From the NCBI GenBank assembly GCA_964387945.1, contig CAYLYX010000008.1, positions 1 through 64,000 on the forward strand: a DNA stretch of 64,000 nt, given 5' to 3'. Positions 1 to 8,147 of this stretch are shown here, one piece after another. Source of the stretch: Parvicella sp964387945. GTDB taxonomy: Bacteria > Bacteroidota > Bacteroidia > Flavobacteriales_D > Parvicellaceae. The first letter of the stretch is position 1. Each line of letters begins with the position of its first letter. Below the pieces are notes generated by a model, which did not search any database, had not been told where the DNA came from, and saw only the letters and a list, made by a program, of their open reading frames with translations. Position numbers and translations under genes: made by a program.

Positions 1-2
1 GT

Positions 3-1592
3 AACGCTTCTTGGCAACTTGCAGGTGGAGGCTCAAGGTTGGAAGACGCAACTTTAATGGATACTTACATCGAAGTGGACGTTCCTGGTGATGGTACGGA
101 GGATATCATTCACTTTGGTACTGCAGGAACTGAAGCAATGAACATTAATAATTCTGGCTTTGTTGGTATTGGAATGGATGCAGCTTATACGCAATCTAAA
201 CTGCACGTGGCGGATGTTAATTCGAATGGAATAACTGTGGAAGTGTCTTCTGATATAGCAGATGCACCTTATTTAAGTTTAAAAAGATCAAGAGGAGGTG
301 TTTTGAATGGTTCACAGGGAGACGTTCAAGCTACTGATCAACTGGGGCACATCGATTTCATTGGATGGGGTGGAGGAGGATTCCAACAGCTTGGAGCTAG
401 AATTGAAGCGATAGCAACAGAAAACTTCAACTCGTCTACTAATTCTGGTTCAAAAATAGCTTTCTCAACAGCAGAGAATGGATTTGGATTTATCTCAGAA
501 CGCATGGTCATTGATCATAATGGAAATATAGGTATGGGTGAGGCTGCTCCCGATGCAACATTAGATGTTGTTGGAACTTTTCAGTATACAGATGGAAACC
601 AGGCACCTGGACATGTGTTAACTTCTGATGCGTCTGGTAATGCTACTTGGCAACCAGCCGGAGGAGGAACGAGCTTAATTGATGCTGACTCGGATACTGA
701 GATTGAAGTTGATTTGGCTGGAGATGGTTCTGAAAACATCATTCACTTCACAACAAATTCAACAGAAAGAATGATAATTGACCCGAACGGTATGGTGGGG
801 ATTGGAATCAATGCTCCTGGATCTGTTTTAACTGTTGGAAATGGACCTTTCGGTACAGGAGCACAGATAACTTCTGTAACAAACAGAGATGCAGCTTCTG
901 GTGGATTCAGTATTTTTAGATCACGAGGTAACCAGGGGGGGGAAACTGCTGTACAGACCGGTGATGAAATAGGATATCTTGAGTTCAACGGACATGATGG
1001 AGGATCTTATGTGCCATCTGCTACTATCCGTACTGTTGCTGAAGAGCCTTACTCTGGAGGTTTTTATGGGGCAAGTATGGAATTTGAAATCGTAAGACTG
1101 GGGGCATCAACTCCAACCATTGAAATGGTCTTGTCTGAGCAAGGAAACTTGGGCTTGGGAACAACTGACCCACAAAGCAAGCTACATGTGGATGGAAATA
1201 TTGCGCTAGGAAATAATACTGCACTATTTGAAAGTGCGGTAACGGTTTTCCTTACAAATAATACGGGTTCTGCATCTGTAAAAGGAGAAATTGTAATTTT
1301 AGACCCCACTGCTGATGGTTCGTTTGTTGTGACCGCCACGCAGGGTAATAACTCTGTGATAGGAGTAGTTTACGAGGATGGAGTGGCTAATGGCCAACTC
1401 TGTAAAGTAGCCATTGCTGGAGTGGTAGATGTATTACATGGAGCTCCTGTAACAAGAGGTCAACATTGTATCACCAGTAATTCCTCACCGGGAGAGGCAG
1501 GTAGTGTAGCAACGCCTGGAGCTGGAAGTTCGGTAGGGTTATGGCTTGAGTCTTCCGCTGGTGGTGGCTTTGCTAAAGTATTGCTAAGGTAA
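3..1592 (+). CDS. Secreted repeat protein with phage-tail-fibre-like modules (5' end outside window)
   Basis: The reading frame is open from the first complete codon at base 3, so the gene begins upstream; the TTG at 39 is not a credible start because in-frame residues before it (NASWQ then a glycine run) match an internal module near residue 215 (NATWQ, glycine run). The protein has two copies of a unit made of an acidic stretch (D-T-x-I-E-V-D), then IIHF and a V/M-GIG turn followed by SKLHV-type or SVLTV-type strands. This is the pattern found in phage tail fibres and trimeric fibre proteins. The last 120 residues form a separate domain (residues VILDPTADGS, then VIGVVYEDG) resembling phage capsid-decoration or fibre-tip modules. 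No T9SS C-terminal domain is visible. The gene contains a G8 tract at 935-942. It is followed after 35 bp by a related gene. Function is inferred to be surface adhesion; no enzyme motif is seen. Confidence 0.75.
   Translation, partial: NASWQLAGGGSRLEDATLMDTYIEVDVPGDGTEDIIHFGTAGTEAMNINNSGFVGIGMDAAYTQSKLHVADVNSNGITVEVSSDIADAPYLSLKRSRGGVLNGSQGDVQATDQLGHIDFIGWGGGGFQQLGARIEAIATENFNSSTNSGSKIAFSTAENGFGFISERMVIDHNGNIGMGEAAPDATLDVVGTFQYTDGNQAPGHVLTSDASGNATWQPAGGGTSLIDADSDTEIEVDLAGDGSENIIHFTTNSTERMIIDPNGMVGIGINAPGSVLTVGNGPFGTGAQITSVTNRDAASGGFSIFRSRGNQGGETAVQTGDEIGYLEFNGHDGGSYVPSATIRTVAEEPYSGGFYGASMEFEIVRLGASTPTIEMVLSEQGNLGLGTTDPQSKLHVDGNIALGNNTALFESAVTVFLTNNTGSASVKGEIVILDPTADGSFVVTATQGNNSVIGVVYEDGVANGQLCKVAIAGVVDVLHGAPVTRGQHCITSNSSPGEAGSVATPGAGSSVGLWLESSAGGGFAKVLLR
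935..942 (+). repeat. G8 homopolymer inside surface-protein gene
   Basis: Eight consecutive G residues encode the Gly-Gly of an N-Q-G-G-E stretch in frame. It is the longest G or C run I noticed in the window. Such tracts in surface genes can slip during replication and switch the gene off; here the gene is in the open frame. Confidence 0.6.
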
Positions 1593-1627
1593 TTAGCTCA
1601 ACGTTCAATAAACTAAACCACAAGAAA

Positions 1628-4582
1628 ATGACTAAGTACCTATATACAGTTTTATTCACGTTAGGAATTGCGTTAACTTCTTTTGCTCAGGTTGAATACA
1701 CTTCAACGGGTGGAGGAGGAGCCTATAGTTTGACTTACCCTTCCAATATTACAGCACTTACGAATGGTTTGAGTTTTACCTTTAAAGCAAACCATACCAA
1801 TACAGGGGCGGCAAGTTTAACCGTCAATGGGTTCTCAGCAGGTATTAAGAAGGAAGTAACAACAGACCTCGATCCAAACGATATTTTAGTCGGACAAGTG
1901 GTGACGGTAGTTTACGATGGAACCCACTTTCAGATGGTAACACCAGTAGGTAATGCTGGAGGTGGAGGAAGTTCGGCACTGATTGAGGATGCTGATGGAG
2001 ATACAGAAATTAATCTGGAAGCTGCTGCTGATCAGGATGTGATTCACTTTAATTTGGGAGATAATGCCGGTTATCCAGGAGCAGAGTATTTCACGATGAT
2101 CGGTCCGAGGCTAGAAGTGATTAACGCTGGAGGTTCAGTCATTATGGGGCAAGGAGCTGGTATGGCAGATGATTTGAGTAACAATAATAATGTTTTTATA
2201 GGTTTTGAAGCAGGTCAGGACAATGCTACAGGTTCGCAGAATGTGGCCATGGGTTATCAGGCGTTGAAAAACTCGACCACTGGAGCGATAAACGTAGCGA
2301 TTGGTCCAGAGGCTTTAAAAGGGAATCTCACAGGAGGAAATAACGTTGCCGTAGGTCAGCAGGCTTTATTAAACAATACGACATCTGGAAATACAGCAGT
2401 AGGAACGCGCTCCATGCTTTCCAATACAGGCGGTACTAGTAATACTGCACTTGGTAACTCGTCACTATATACGAATACAATAGGTAACAATAATACAGCA
2501 TTAGGAAACTCAGCCCTGCAACTAAGTACAACAGGTTCTAACAATACTGCTGTAGGATCGCAGAGTTTGGTGGTTTCTGTTGGCTCGAATAATACGGGAG
2601 TTGGTAATGCCGCTGGTTCTAATACTACAAGTGGGAATGCCAATACGTTCCTAGGATATCGCGCAGGAATTGGGAATACTACGGGAGGTTTGAATACGGT
2701 GATCGGGGCTACTGCAGGAGACGATAATAGTACAGGTACGCGACTCGTACTACTCGGTTATAATGCCGAGGCAGAAGTAGATGGTTTGCAGAATGCTACA
2801 GCGATTGGGTTTAATGCTGCTGTGGGTGCTGATAACTCCCTAGTGTTGGGATCGATAAATGGAGTGAACGGTGCTACTTCAAATACAAATGTTGGAATAG
2901 GAACAACCACACCTGCGGCTACATTAGACGTCACTGGAACAGATGCGATCATTCTGCCGAAAGGAACAACTGCCGAACAACCTAGCGTTCCTGAAAATGG
3001 AATGATCAGATATAATACTGACAATGCTAAGTTTGAAGGTTATGAGAATAGTGCATGGGTAGATTTAGTCTCAGCGGGTGGCAGTACTACTTCTATTGAA
3101 GATACGGATGGAGATACAGAAATCAATGTTGAAGCCGCTGCAGATGAAGATATGATCCGTTTTTACTTGGGAGATGGTCAAGGTTACTCCGCAGCTGAGT
3201 ATTTCAGAATGACAGGACCAAGACTTGAGGTGTTAAATGGTGGACACTCTGTGTTTATTGGAGAAGGATCAGGAACAAATGATAATTTAGTAAACAACGA
3301 TAATGTGGGAGTTGGACGAAATACATTATCGACAAACGTTTCTGGGTTCAATAACGTAGCCATTGGAAATGACGCATTAACAGCATCTACTTCAAGTCAT
3401 AATGTGGCAGTCGGAGCAGAAGCATTAGGTTTTGGAACACCCAGCAACGGAAATGTGGCGGTTGGTACTGCAGCTTTAGCGTATAACAACTCGAATAACA
3501 ACGTAGCTATTGGTTATCAGTCTATGATCAATAATGCAGGTGGTTATTCTAATACTGCAGTAGGTTATGCAACCTTACCGAATAGCACTGGAAATTTCAA
3601 TGCGGTGATGGGCCAATCTGCAGGAAATGGGCTTGCTGGAGGAAACCGAAACGTGTTTATAGGCTTTGCTAGTGGTGCAAACTTGTCAAGTGGGTCCAGT
3701 AACATTTTCATTGGGAATCAGTCTGGAGGAACAGGGTCTTCTGCAAGTAACAAATTGTACATAGAGAACTCTAACTCTGATACTCCTTTGATCTATGGTG
3801 ATTTTAGTTCGGACGAGTTGGCGTTTAACGCAAAGGTTGGAATTGGTACAATAAACCCCAATAACAAGCTGTCAATTGTTACAGATGTATCAGATGGTTT
3901 TGAAATGCAGACCTACGGAAATGCGAATACCAATATGATGTCTTTCATCCAGTATGGTGGAACTATTGGTAGTCCATCTACTACTACTACTGGAGCTTCT
4001 ATTGGAACATCCCTTTACTCTGGTTATGGAACATCAACAGATGTTGCTGCTGCAAGAATTAGAGTGGTTGCCGAATCAGTCTTCACTGATGCGAGTTCTC
4101 CAGGAGCTATTCTCTTAGAAACCACTGCAACAGGATCTAATTTTCCAACAGAAAAGGTGAGAATTACATCAGATGGAAATGTTGGAATAGGAGAGTCTGC
4201 ACCTGGAGTCAAGCTTGAGGTGGCTGGAAATGTTTCGATTCAAGACGATGGAAATAGGGTAATACGGGGAGCTGGAGGAGGCGATTTAATACCTATTGCT
4301 TATGGTGCAGTAATTGCGGATGGAACTTTACAATCAAATGCTACATCAGGAGATGTTTCTATCAACTATGTGGGGTCAGGTGAATATGAAATTAATTATT
4401 TAGGATCGAGGACTTTTTCAGGCGTTGGGGAGGTCGCTGTTATTGTAACCCCTGAATACGCTGGGCAACCGGTTTTTATGGCTTATCAGGTTACAGGAAC
4501 GAAGCAACTGTTGATTCGAGTGTTTGATATAGGAAGTACGCCTATCGATAATGCTTTCTCATTCATAATTTATTTGAAATAG
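1628..4582 (+). CDS. Secreted YadA-head-repeat protein with phage-fibre N-terminal domain
   Basis: A 984-residue protein with a clear Sec signal peptide (residues 1-20, ending SFAQ). Residues 21-110 form a domain with LSFTFKAN, LTVNG and VVTVVYDG segments, a pattern common in phage tail fibres, and shared with the next gene. The rest is a tandem duplication: each half starts with an acidic DGDTEIN segment and a YFxMxGPRLEV stretch. Each half then enters a series of roughly 14-16-residue repeats of the form N-x-A-[VIL]-G-x-x-[AS]-L with N-T-T-G spacers, the signature of YadA-like head repeats, expected to trimerise into a left-handed beta-roll. VGIGT turns follow each head. The C-terminus is a small beta domain with no T9SS motif and no YadA membrane anchor, so how it stays on the surface is unclear. 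Inferred role: adhesin or extracellular fibre. The stop is 1 bp before the next ATG. Confidence 0.8.
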   Translation: MTKYLYTVLFTLGIALTSFAQVEYTSTGGGGAYSLTYPSNITALTNGLSFTFKANHTNTGAASLTVNGFSAGIKKEVTTDLDPNDILVGQVVTVVYDGTHFQMVTPVGNAGGGGSSALIEDADGDTEINLEAAADQDVIHFNLGDNAGYPGAEYFTMIGPRLEVINAGGSVIMGQGAGMADDLSNNNNVFIGFEAGQDNATGSQNVAMGYQALKNSTTGAINVAIGPEALKGNLTGGNNVAVGQQALLNNTTSGNTAVGTRSMLSNTGGTSNTALGNSSLYTNTIGNNNTALGNSALQLSTTGSNNTAVGSQSLVVSVGSNNTGVGNAAGSNTTSGNANTFLGYRAGIGNTTGGLNTVIGATAGDDNSTGTRLVLLGYNAEAEVDGLQNATAIGFNAAVGADNSLVLGSINGVNGATSNTNVGIGTTTPAATLDVTGTDAIILPKGTTAEQPSVPENGMIRYNTDNAKFEGYENSAWVDLVSAGGSTTSIEDTDGDTEINVEAAADEDMIRFYLGDGQGYSAAEYFRMTGPRLEVLNGGHSVFIGEGSGTNDNLVNNDNVGVGRNTLSTNVSGFNNVAIGNDALTASTSSHNVAVGAEALGFGTPSNGNVAVGTAALAYNNSNNNVAIGYQSMINNAGGYSNTAVGYATLPNSTGNFNAVMGQSAGNGLAGGNRNVFIGFASGANLSSGSSNIFIGNQSGGTGSSASNKLYIENSNSDTPLIYGDFSSDELAFNAKVGIGTINPNNKLSIVTDVSDGFEMQTYGNANTNMMSFIQYGGTIGSPSTTTTGASIGTSLYSGYGTSTDVAAARIRVVAESVFTDASSPGAILLETTATGSNFPTEKVRITSDGNVGIGESAPGVKLEVAGNVSIQDDGNRVIRGAGGGDLIPIAYGAVIADGTLQSNATSGDVSINYVGSGEYEINYLGSRTFSGVGEVAVIVTPEYAGQPVFMAYQVTGTKQLLIRVFDIGSTPIDNAFSFIIYLK
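2180..2730 (+). repeat. YadA-head-type coding repeats, first block
   Basis: Degenerate tandem units of about 45 bp, each encoding N-x-A-x-G-x-x-[AS]-L and similar. The bases differ between units, so the repeat is conserved at protein level rather than being a recent DNA expansion. A second block lies at about 3290-3720. Confidence 0.6.
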
Positions 4583-4583
4583 C

Positions 4584-6122
4584 ATGAATAAACTTATAAA
4601 ATTATTGCTGCTTGTTTTATTGGGAGGAACGACCTTCGCTCAGGTAGAGTACATCTCAACTGGTGGTGGTGGAGCCTATTCCTTGGCAATACCTGCCAAC
4701 ATTGACGCTTTAACTCCTGGCTTGTCGTTTACATTTAAAGCCAATCACGCAAGCTTTAACCCTTCTACGTTGAGTGTTAATGGTTTGGCTGCCGTAACGA
4801 TTACAAAAGGAGCTGGAACCAACTTAGATGCCAATGATATAGTTGCTGGTCAAGTGGTTACCGTGGTATATGATGGGACGAACTTTCAGATGATATCGGC
4901 ATCGGGTAATTTAGGGGGAGCATCTGCAGCCGCAGGAAGTGATGGAGAAGTTCAGTTTAATGATGGAGGTTCAATGGGTGCATCTTCCAATCTATTTTGG
5001 GACAATGCAAATGGCTGGTTAGGAGTAGGGATTTCGACCCCTGGAGCCCCGATACATACTACAGGGGATATAATAGTTGGCAACTCGTTTTCATTTTGCT
5101 CAGCTGCTTATAGTGGTGCGATCCGATACAATGGAGGGAGTTTGGAATATTGTAACGGTTCGTCATGGCAAACGGTTGGTTTGGCTGGTTCAGGAGGTGA
5201 TTTCTTTGCTGATGGTTCTGTATCCATGACAGGTGACCTTGATATGGGCAACAATTCTATAGAAAACTTAAATGACCCATCTAATCCACAGGATGCAGCT
5301 ACGATGAATTATGTTGATAATACCATTTCAGGTTGGTTAACAGACTACATTAGCCGATGGGGTGATTCTATGGAAGGCGATTTGGACATGACAGGCAATT
5401 ACATCATCGATTTGGCTGATCCTACAGGAGCTCAAGATGCAGCCACCAAAAATTATGTGGATATGGCAGTAGGTGGTGTAGGTGATTTCTTTGCAGATGG
5501 ATCCGTTGCCATGACTGGAAATTTCCAATCGGGAGGAAACTTTATCTCGAATGATGGAGATAATGAAGGAATTGGAATTGCCACCAATGGAGAAGTCAGT
5601 GCAAACCCTGCCGCTACTGGAGCTGGAAATGTTGCTTTTAGATCCTACGGAGATATTTGGACAATGGGACTAGGTACCGGTCTTTATTTTACGAATAGTG
5701 CGATAGGCATTACGGGTAATGATGGAAATGCTGGGGGAATGCATTTTAGAACATCAAGTGCAGAAAGACTGAGAATTACTGCTGGTGGAAGTATTGGAAT
5801 CGGAACAACATCGCCAAGTACTAGACTACATGTAGAGGGAGGACATGTGAAACACACAGGTAGTACCCCGACAGGAGCTACTGCAGGTTCAACTGATGTA
5901 AAAGGTTCTGTTGATACAGGTTTTACTCCTTCTGGATCAACTGCTGTGACCTTTGTCTCAGCGTTTAACGCTGTTCCAACAGTAGTTGTTACTCCCGTTT
6001 CTAATGCAGATCCTAGTCCCAACGCAAGATATTGGCTAAGCAATGTCTCAACAACAGGTTTTACAATTAATTGGGCAGGTTCTAACTCCACTCCAGCAAT
6101 TAATTATATAGTAATTGAATAA
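4584..6122 (+). CDS. Secreted tail-fibre-like protein with C-terminal H-type-lectin-like domain
   Basis: A 512-residue protein. Residues 1-19 are a signal peptide (ending TFAQ). Residues 20-110 repeat the fibre domain of the preceding gene (about half of the positions identical by eye). The middle carries two tandem copies, near residues 210-250 and 260-300, of a unit reading G-D-L-D-M-x-x-N-x-I-x-x-L-x-D-P followed by QDAAT-x-NYVD, which is the classic repeat of phage tail fibres. A VGIGTxSPSTRLHV-type turn follows. The last 65 residues (AFNAVPTVVVTP, then W-L-S-N and TINWAGSN) look like the H-type lectin or fibre-tip domain found at the ends of phage fibres. No T9SS domain is present. Inferred to be an exported, probably trimeric, carbohydrate- or surface-binding fibre that borrows phage parts; no phage structural genes lie near it in the window. 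Confidence 0.8.
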   Translation: MNKLIKLLLLVLLGGTTFAQVEYISTGGGGAYSLAIPANIDALTPGLSFTFKANHASFNPSTLSVNGLAAVTITKGAGTNLDANDIVAGQVVTVVYDGTNFQMISASGNLGGASAAAGSDGEVQFNDGGSMGASSNLFWDNANGWLGVGISTPGAPIHTTGDIIVGNSFSFCSAAYSGAIRYNGGSLEYCNGSSWQTVGLAGSGGDFFADGSVSMTGDLDMGNNSIENLNDPSNPQDAATMNYVDNTISGWLTDYISRWGDSMEGDLDMTGNYIIDLADPTGAQDAATKNYVDMAVGGVGDFFADGSVAMTGNFQSGGNFISNDGDNEGIGIATNGEVSANPAATGAGNVAFRSYGDIWTMGLGTGLYFTNSAIGITGNDGNAGGMHFRTSSAERLRITAGGSIGIGTTSPSTRLHVEGGHVKHTGSTPTGATAGSTDVKGSVDTGFTPSGSTAVTFVSAFNAVPTVVVTPVSNADPSPNARYWLSNVSTTGFTINWAGSNSTPAINYIVIE

Positions 6123-6134
6123 TTATTGATACCT

Positions 6135-6665
6135 ATGAGAAAGAATCCGTTTTGTCTATACATGTTGGTGATTTCGCTTTTGAGCGGAATGAACGCTTTG
6201 GCACAAACCACTGCGGAAAGGTATGAAGTAGGTACAGGTGGGGCAGAGGCAACAACTCCTTCGGGAGGAAATATTTCTTACACCATTGGAGGAGTTGTCG
6301 TAGAAACAGCATCCACACCTACAATGGATATTACCCAAGGTTTTGAGCAACCAGATGTTGCGGGAGAGGGTTCTTTTACAAACGTAAAACCACCCAACGC
6401 CTTTTCTCCAGATGGAGATGGGGTAAACGACATTTGGGTTATCGACCTACCATCGCAGTTAATTGAAATAGTTGATTTGACGATCGTAAACAGATGGGGA
6501 GATCAAATCGCTTACGTAGAAGATTACAATAATACAACCAACGTTTGGGATGGAACCTATGACTCATCAGGAGAACCTGTAGTTTCAGGAACGTACTTCT
6601 ATATCCTCGAAGCAGTTGAAGTAGGAGGGAAGAAGACAGGATGGATTCAAGTAGTAAGAAATTAG
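6135..6665 (+). CDS. Small T9SS type B sorting-domain protein
   Basis: The ATG at 6135 gives a clean signal peptide (MRKNPF start, ending NALAQ); the upstream in-frame TTG at 6126 adds only three residues. After the signal comes a short conserved segment (ISYTIGGVVVET, then ITQGFEQP) typical of small Bacteroidota surface proteins. About 85 residues of a gliding-motility C-terminal domain follow: AFSPDGDGVND, then V-NRWGD, then VWDGTYDSSG, G-TYFY and a final IQVVRN. This domain directs export by the type IX secretion system and attachment at the surface. The gene closes the four-gene fibre cluster, 12 bp after the previous stop. As the only member with a T9SS domain it could anchor or cap the fibres, which is inference. 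Convergent with the next gene across only 5 bp. Confidence 0.85.
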   Translation: MRKNPFCLYMLVISLLSGMNALAQTTAERYEVGTGGAEATTPSGGNISYTIGGVVVETASTPTMDITQGFEQPDVAGEGSFTNVKPPNAFSPDGDGVNDIWVIDLPSQLIEIVDLTIVNRWGDQIAYVEDYNNTTNVWDGTYDSSGEPVVSGTYFYILEAVEVGGKKTGWIQVVRN

Positions 6666-6670
6666 TAAAC

Positions 6671-8005
6671 TTACTTGACTTGCTTTTCGTGAAACACCAT
6701 TCCGTAGGCTTCTAGTTCCTTCAATACGGGATTATATACTTCTTTGTAAATAGGCAATTGCACGCCCGTAAGTTGAATGGTTCCGTTCAGAATCATCTTT
6801 GCACAAATTGCCGCTGGAAGTCCAACAGTATCACTCATCGCTGTATACGTTTGATCTTGTCCGATGTAAACAAAGGAAGAGTTAATTTCTCTGTCAACGC
6901 CATCTTTCTTATATGTGAATTTATGCCACATCACGAGCATGTCTTTGTCATCCGCTGCCAGTGTCCATTTATCTTCTAGAATTTTTTGAAGAATTTGAGC
7001 GGGTGTTGCGTCTTTAAGACCTACTTTTTTATCGCTAAAGATACCCAGCCATACCAATTTATCCCAGATATAATCGTCTTGCTCAATGTTCAGGTAATAC
7101 CTCATTTTCATCTCCACACTGTTGTGCGGATCATAGGCGAGAAAAGAGTTCGTGAAGTCACGGTAAGTCATATCTTCACTTCCTTCCAAAACGTAAGAGT
7201 CATCCGTCATGCCGAGCTGTACGAACATGTTCCATGCACGACAAAATCCAACTCTTCTCAAGGTTCCACGATAGATGGTAGGAATGTCTTCCAGACCATA
7301 GACTTCTCGATATTTTAAAGAGTCTCGATTGGCATATCCTTCGAACTTCCCATAGCCGTCAATTTCAATAATTTCTGTTCTTCTAAAGAGTTTGTGATAG
7401 GGAATGTATTTGTACTGGCCTTCTTGGATAAATTTGGCAGCACCCCCCTGACCTGCTAACACAACATTTCTAGGATTCCAGGTGAATTTATAGTTCCACG
7501 GATTGTTGTCGCTTTCTGGAGCAACTAAGCCTCCGCAAAAAGACTCAAATGAATCTAACTTTCCTCCCGCTTCCTCGATGTCATCTAGAATTTTTTGAGC
7601 TGACATGTGATCCAATCCTGGATCTACTCCAATTTCATTCATGACTAATACACCCGCTTTTTTTGCGTCCTCATCAAGAGCTTTCATTTCATCAGAGATG
7701 TAAGAAGGCGTAATGATATTGATACCAAGTTTAATACAATCCTTAACAACTTCTACATGCAAACTAGCAGGAAGCATACTGACAACTAAGTCTTTTTGTT
7801 GCAATTCAGCCCACCTTTCTTCAGGTTTCAAGGCATTAAATTCAAAGGCTTCTCCTCTTGGATTGCTCCCCACCTTTTCTTGTGCTAAAGCTAGATTCAT
7901 GTCACCTACTCGGATGAACCAGTCTTCTTTTTCTGCATTTTCAAGAAAGTATTTAATCATGGATGAGCTCGATCTCCCCGCACCAATTACCAGTATATTT
8001 TTCAT
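6671..8005 (-). CDS. Saccharopine dehydrogenase-like oxidoreductase
   Basis: Starting at the ATG at 8005, the protein opens directly with a Rossmann strand and GAGRSSSSM dinucleotide-binding loop (residues 2-14); the ORF runs 17 codons further upstream, but those residues do not belong to the fold. Later segments fit the saccharopine dehydrogenase/reductase family: DLVVSMLPASLH, NEIGVDPGLDHM and SFCGGLVAPESDNNPWNYKFTWNPRNVVLAGQ in pieces. The length (444 aa) matches the saccharopine reductase (glutamate-forming) type. It likely catalyses NAD(P)-dependent oxidoreduction in lysine metabolism (forming or cleaving saccharopine), but no partner lysine gene is next to it, so the substrate is inferred. 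It is transcribed alone, with a TAAATTCG box 22-29 bp upstream of the ATG. Confidence 0.88.
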   Translation of the reverse strand: MKNILVIGAGRSSSSMIKYFLENAEKEDWFIRVGDMNLALAQEKVGSNPRGEAFEFNALKPEERWAELQQKDLVVSMLPASLHVEVVKDCIKLGINIITPSYISDEMKALDEDAKKAGVLVMNEIGVDPGLDHMSAQKILDDIEEAGGKLDSFESFCGGLVAPESDNNPWNYKFTWNPRNVVLAGQGGAAKFIQEGQYKYIPYHKLFRRTEIIEIDGYGKFEGYANRDSLKYREVYGLEDIPTIYRGTLRRVGFCRAWNMFVQLGMTDDSYVLEGSEDMTYRDFTNSFLAYDPHNSVEMKMRYYLNIEQDDYIWDKLVWLGIFSDKKVGLKDATPAQILQKILEDKWTLAADDKDMLVMWHKFTYKKDGVDREINSSFVYIGQDQTYTAMSDTVGLPAAICAKMILNGTIQLTGVQLPIYKEVYNPVLKELEAYGMVFHEKQVK

Positions 8006-8026
8006 GTTTGTTTGTGTTGTTTCACA

Positions 8027-8034
8027 CGAATTTA
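8027..8034 (-). promoter_or_regulatory. Putative -7 box TAAATTCG for saccharopine-dehydrogenase-like gene
   Basis: Reads TAAATTCG on the minus strand, one base from the Bacteroidota -7 consensus TAnnTTTG, with 21 bp between it and the ATG at 8005. No clear -33 TTG is seen. Confidence 0.35.
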
Positions 8035-8117
8035 AGAGTAATTTGAAAAAAAACACGGGCTTTCCTCCAAGAATTGAAGGTTTGGCACAAAATTGGACTT
8101 TACTTCATACAATTAAC

Positions 8118-8125
8118 TAATTTTG
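8118..8125 (+). promoter_or_regulatory. Promoter -7 box TAATTTTG with -33 TTG
   Basis: Perfect TAnnTTTG match 22 bp before the ATG at 8148. A TTG at 8093-8095 lies 22 bp upstream of the box, a spacing compatible with the -33 element of Flavobacteriia. Confidence 0.55.
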
Positions 8126-8147
8126 CAAAGAGATAACTAGTGGGTAG

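Noticed and set aside
39..41. TTG at 39 as the start of the first gene
   Set aside because: The frame is open before it, and the preceding residues match the internal repeat, so the gene begins upstream of the window.
2180..3720. Regularly spaced repeats resembling a CRISPR array
   Set aside because: Repeat units are degenerate at DNA level, in frame, and encode the YadA-head pattern, with no identical repeats or unique spacers.
2356..5528. Antisense open frames of 60-130 codons opposite the fibre genes
   Set aside because: They are mirror effects of repeat-rich coding sequence, with low-complexity proteins and no start context or conserved motifs.
1..6665. A prophage remnant
   Set aside because: Fibre modules are present, but the proteins have signal peptides and no capsid, terminase, portal, tail tube or integrase gene is visible; only the unseen upstream side leaves room for it.
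8006..8056. N-terminal extension of the saccharopine-dehydrogenase-like gene to the ATG at 8056
   Set aside because: The extra 17 residues precede the Rossmann strand and a promoter-like box lies inside the extension.
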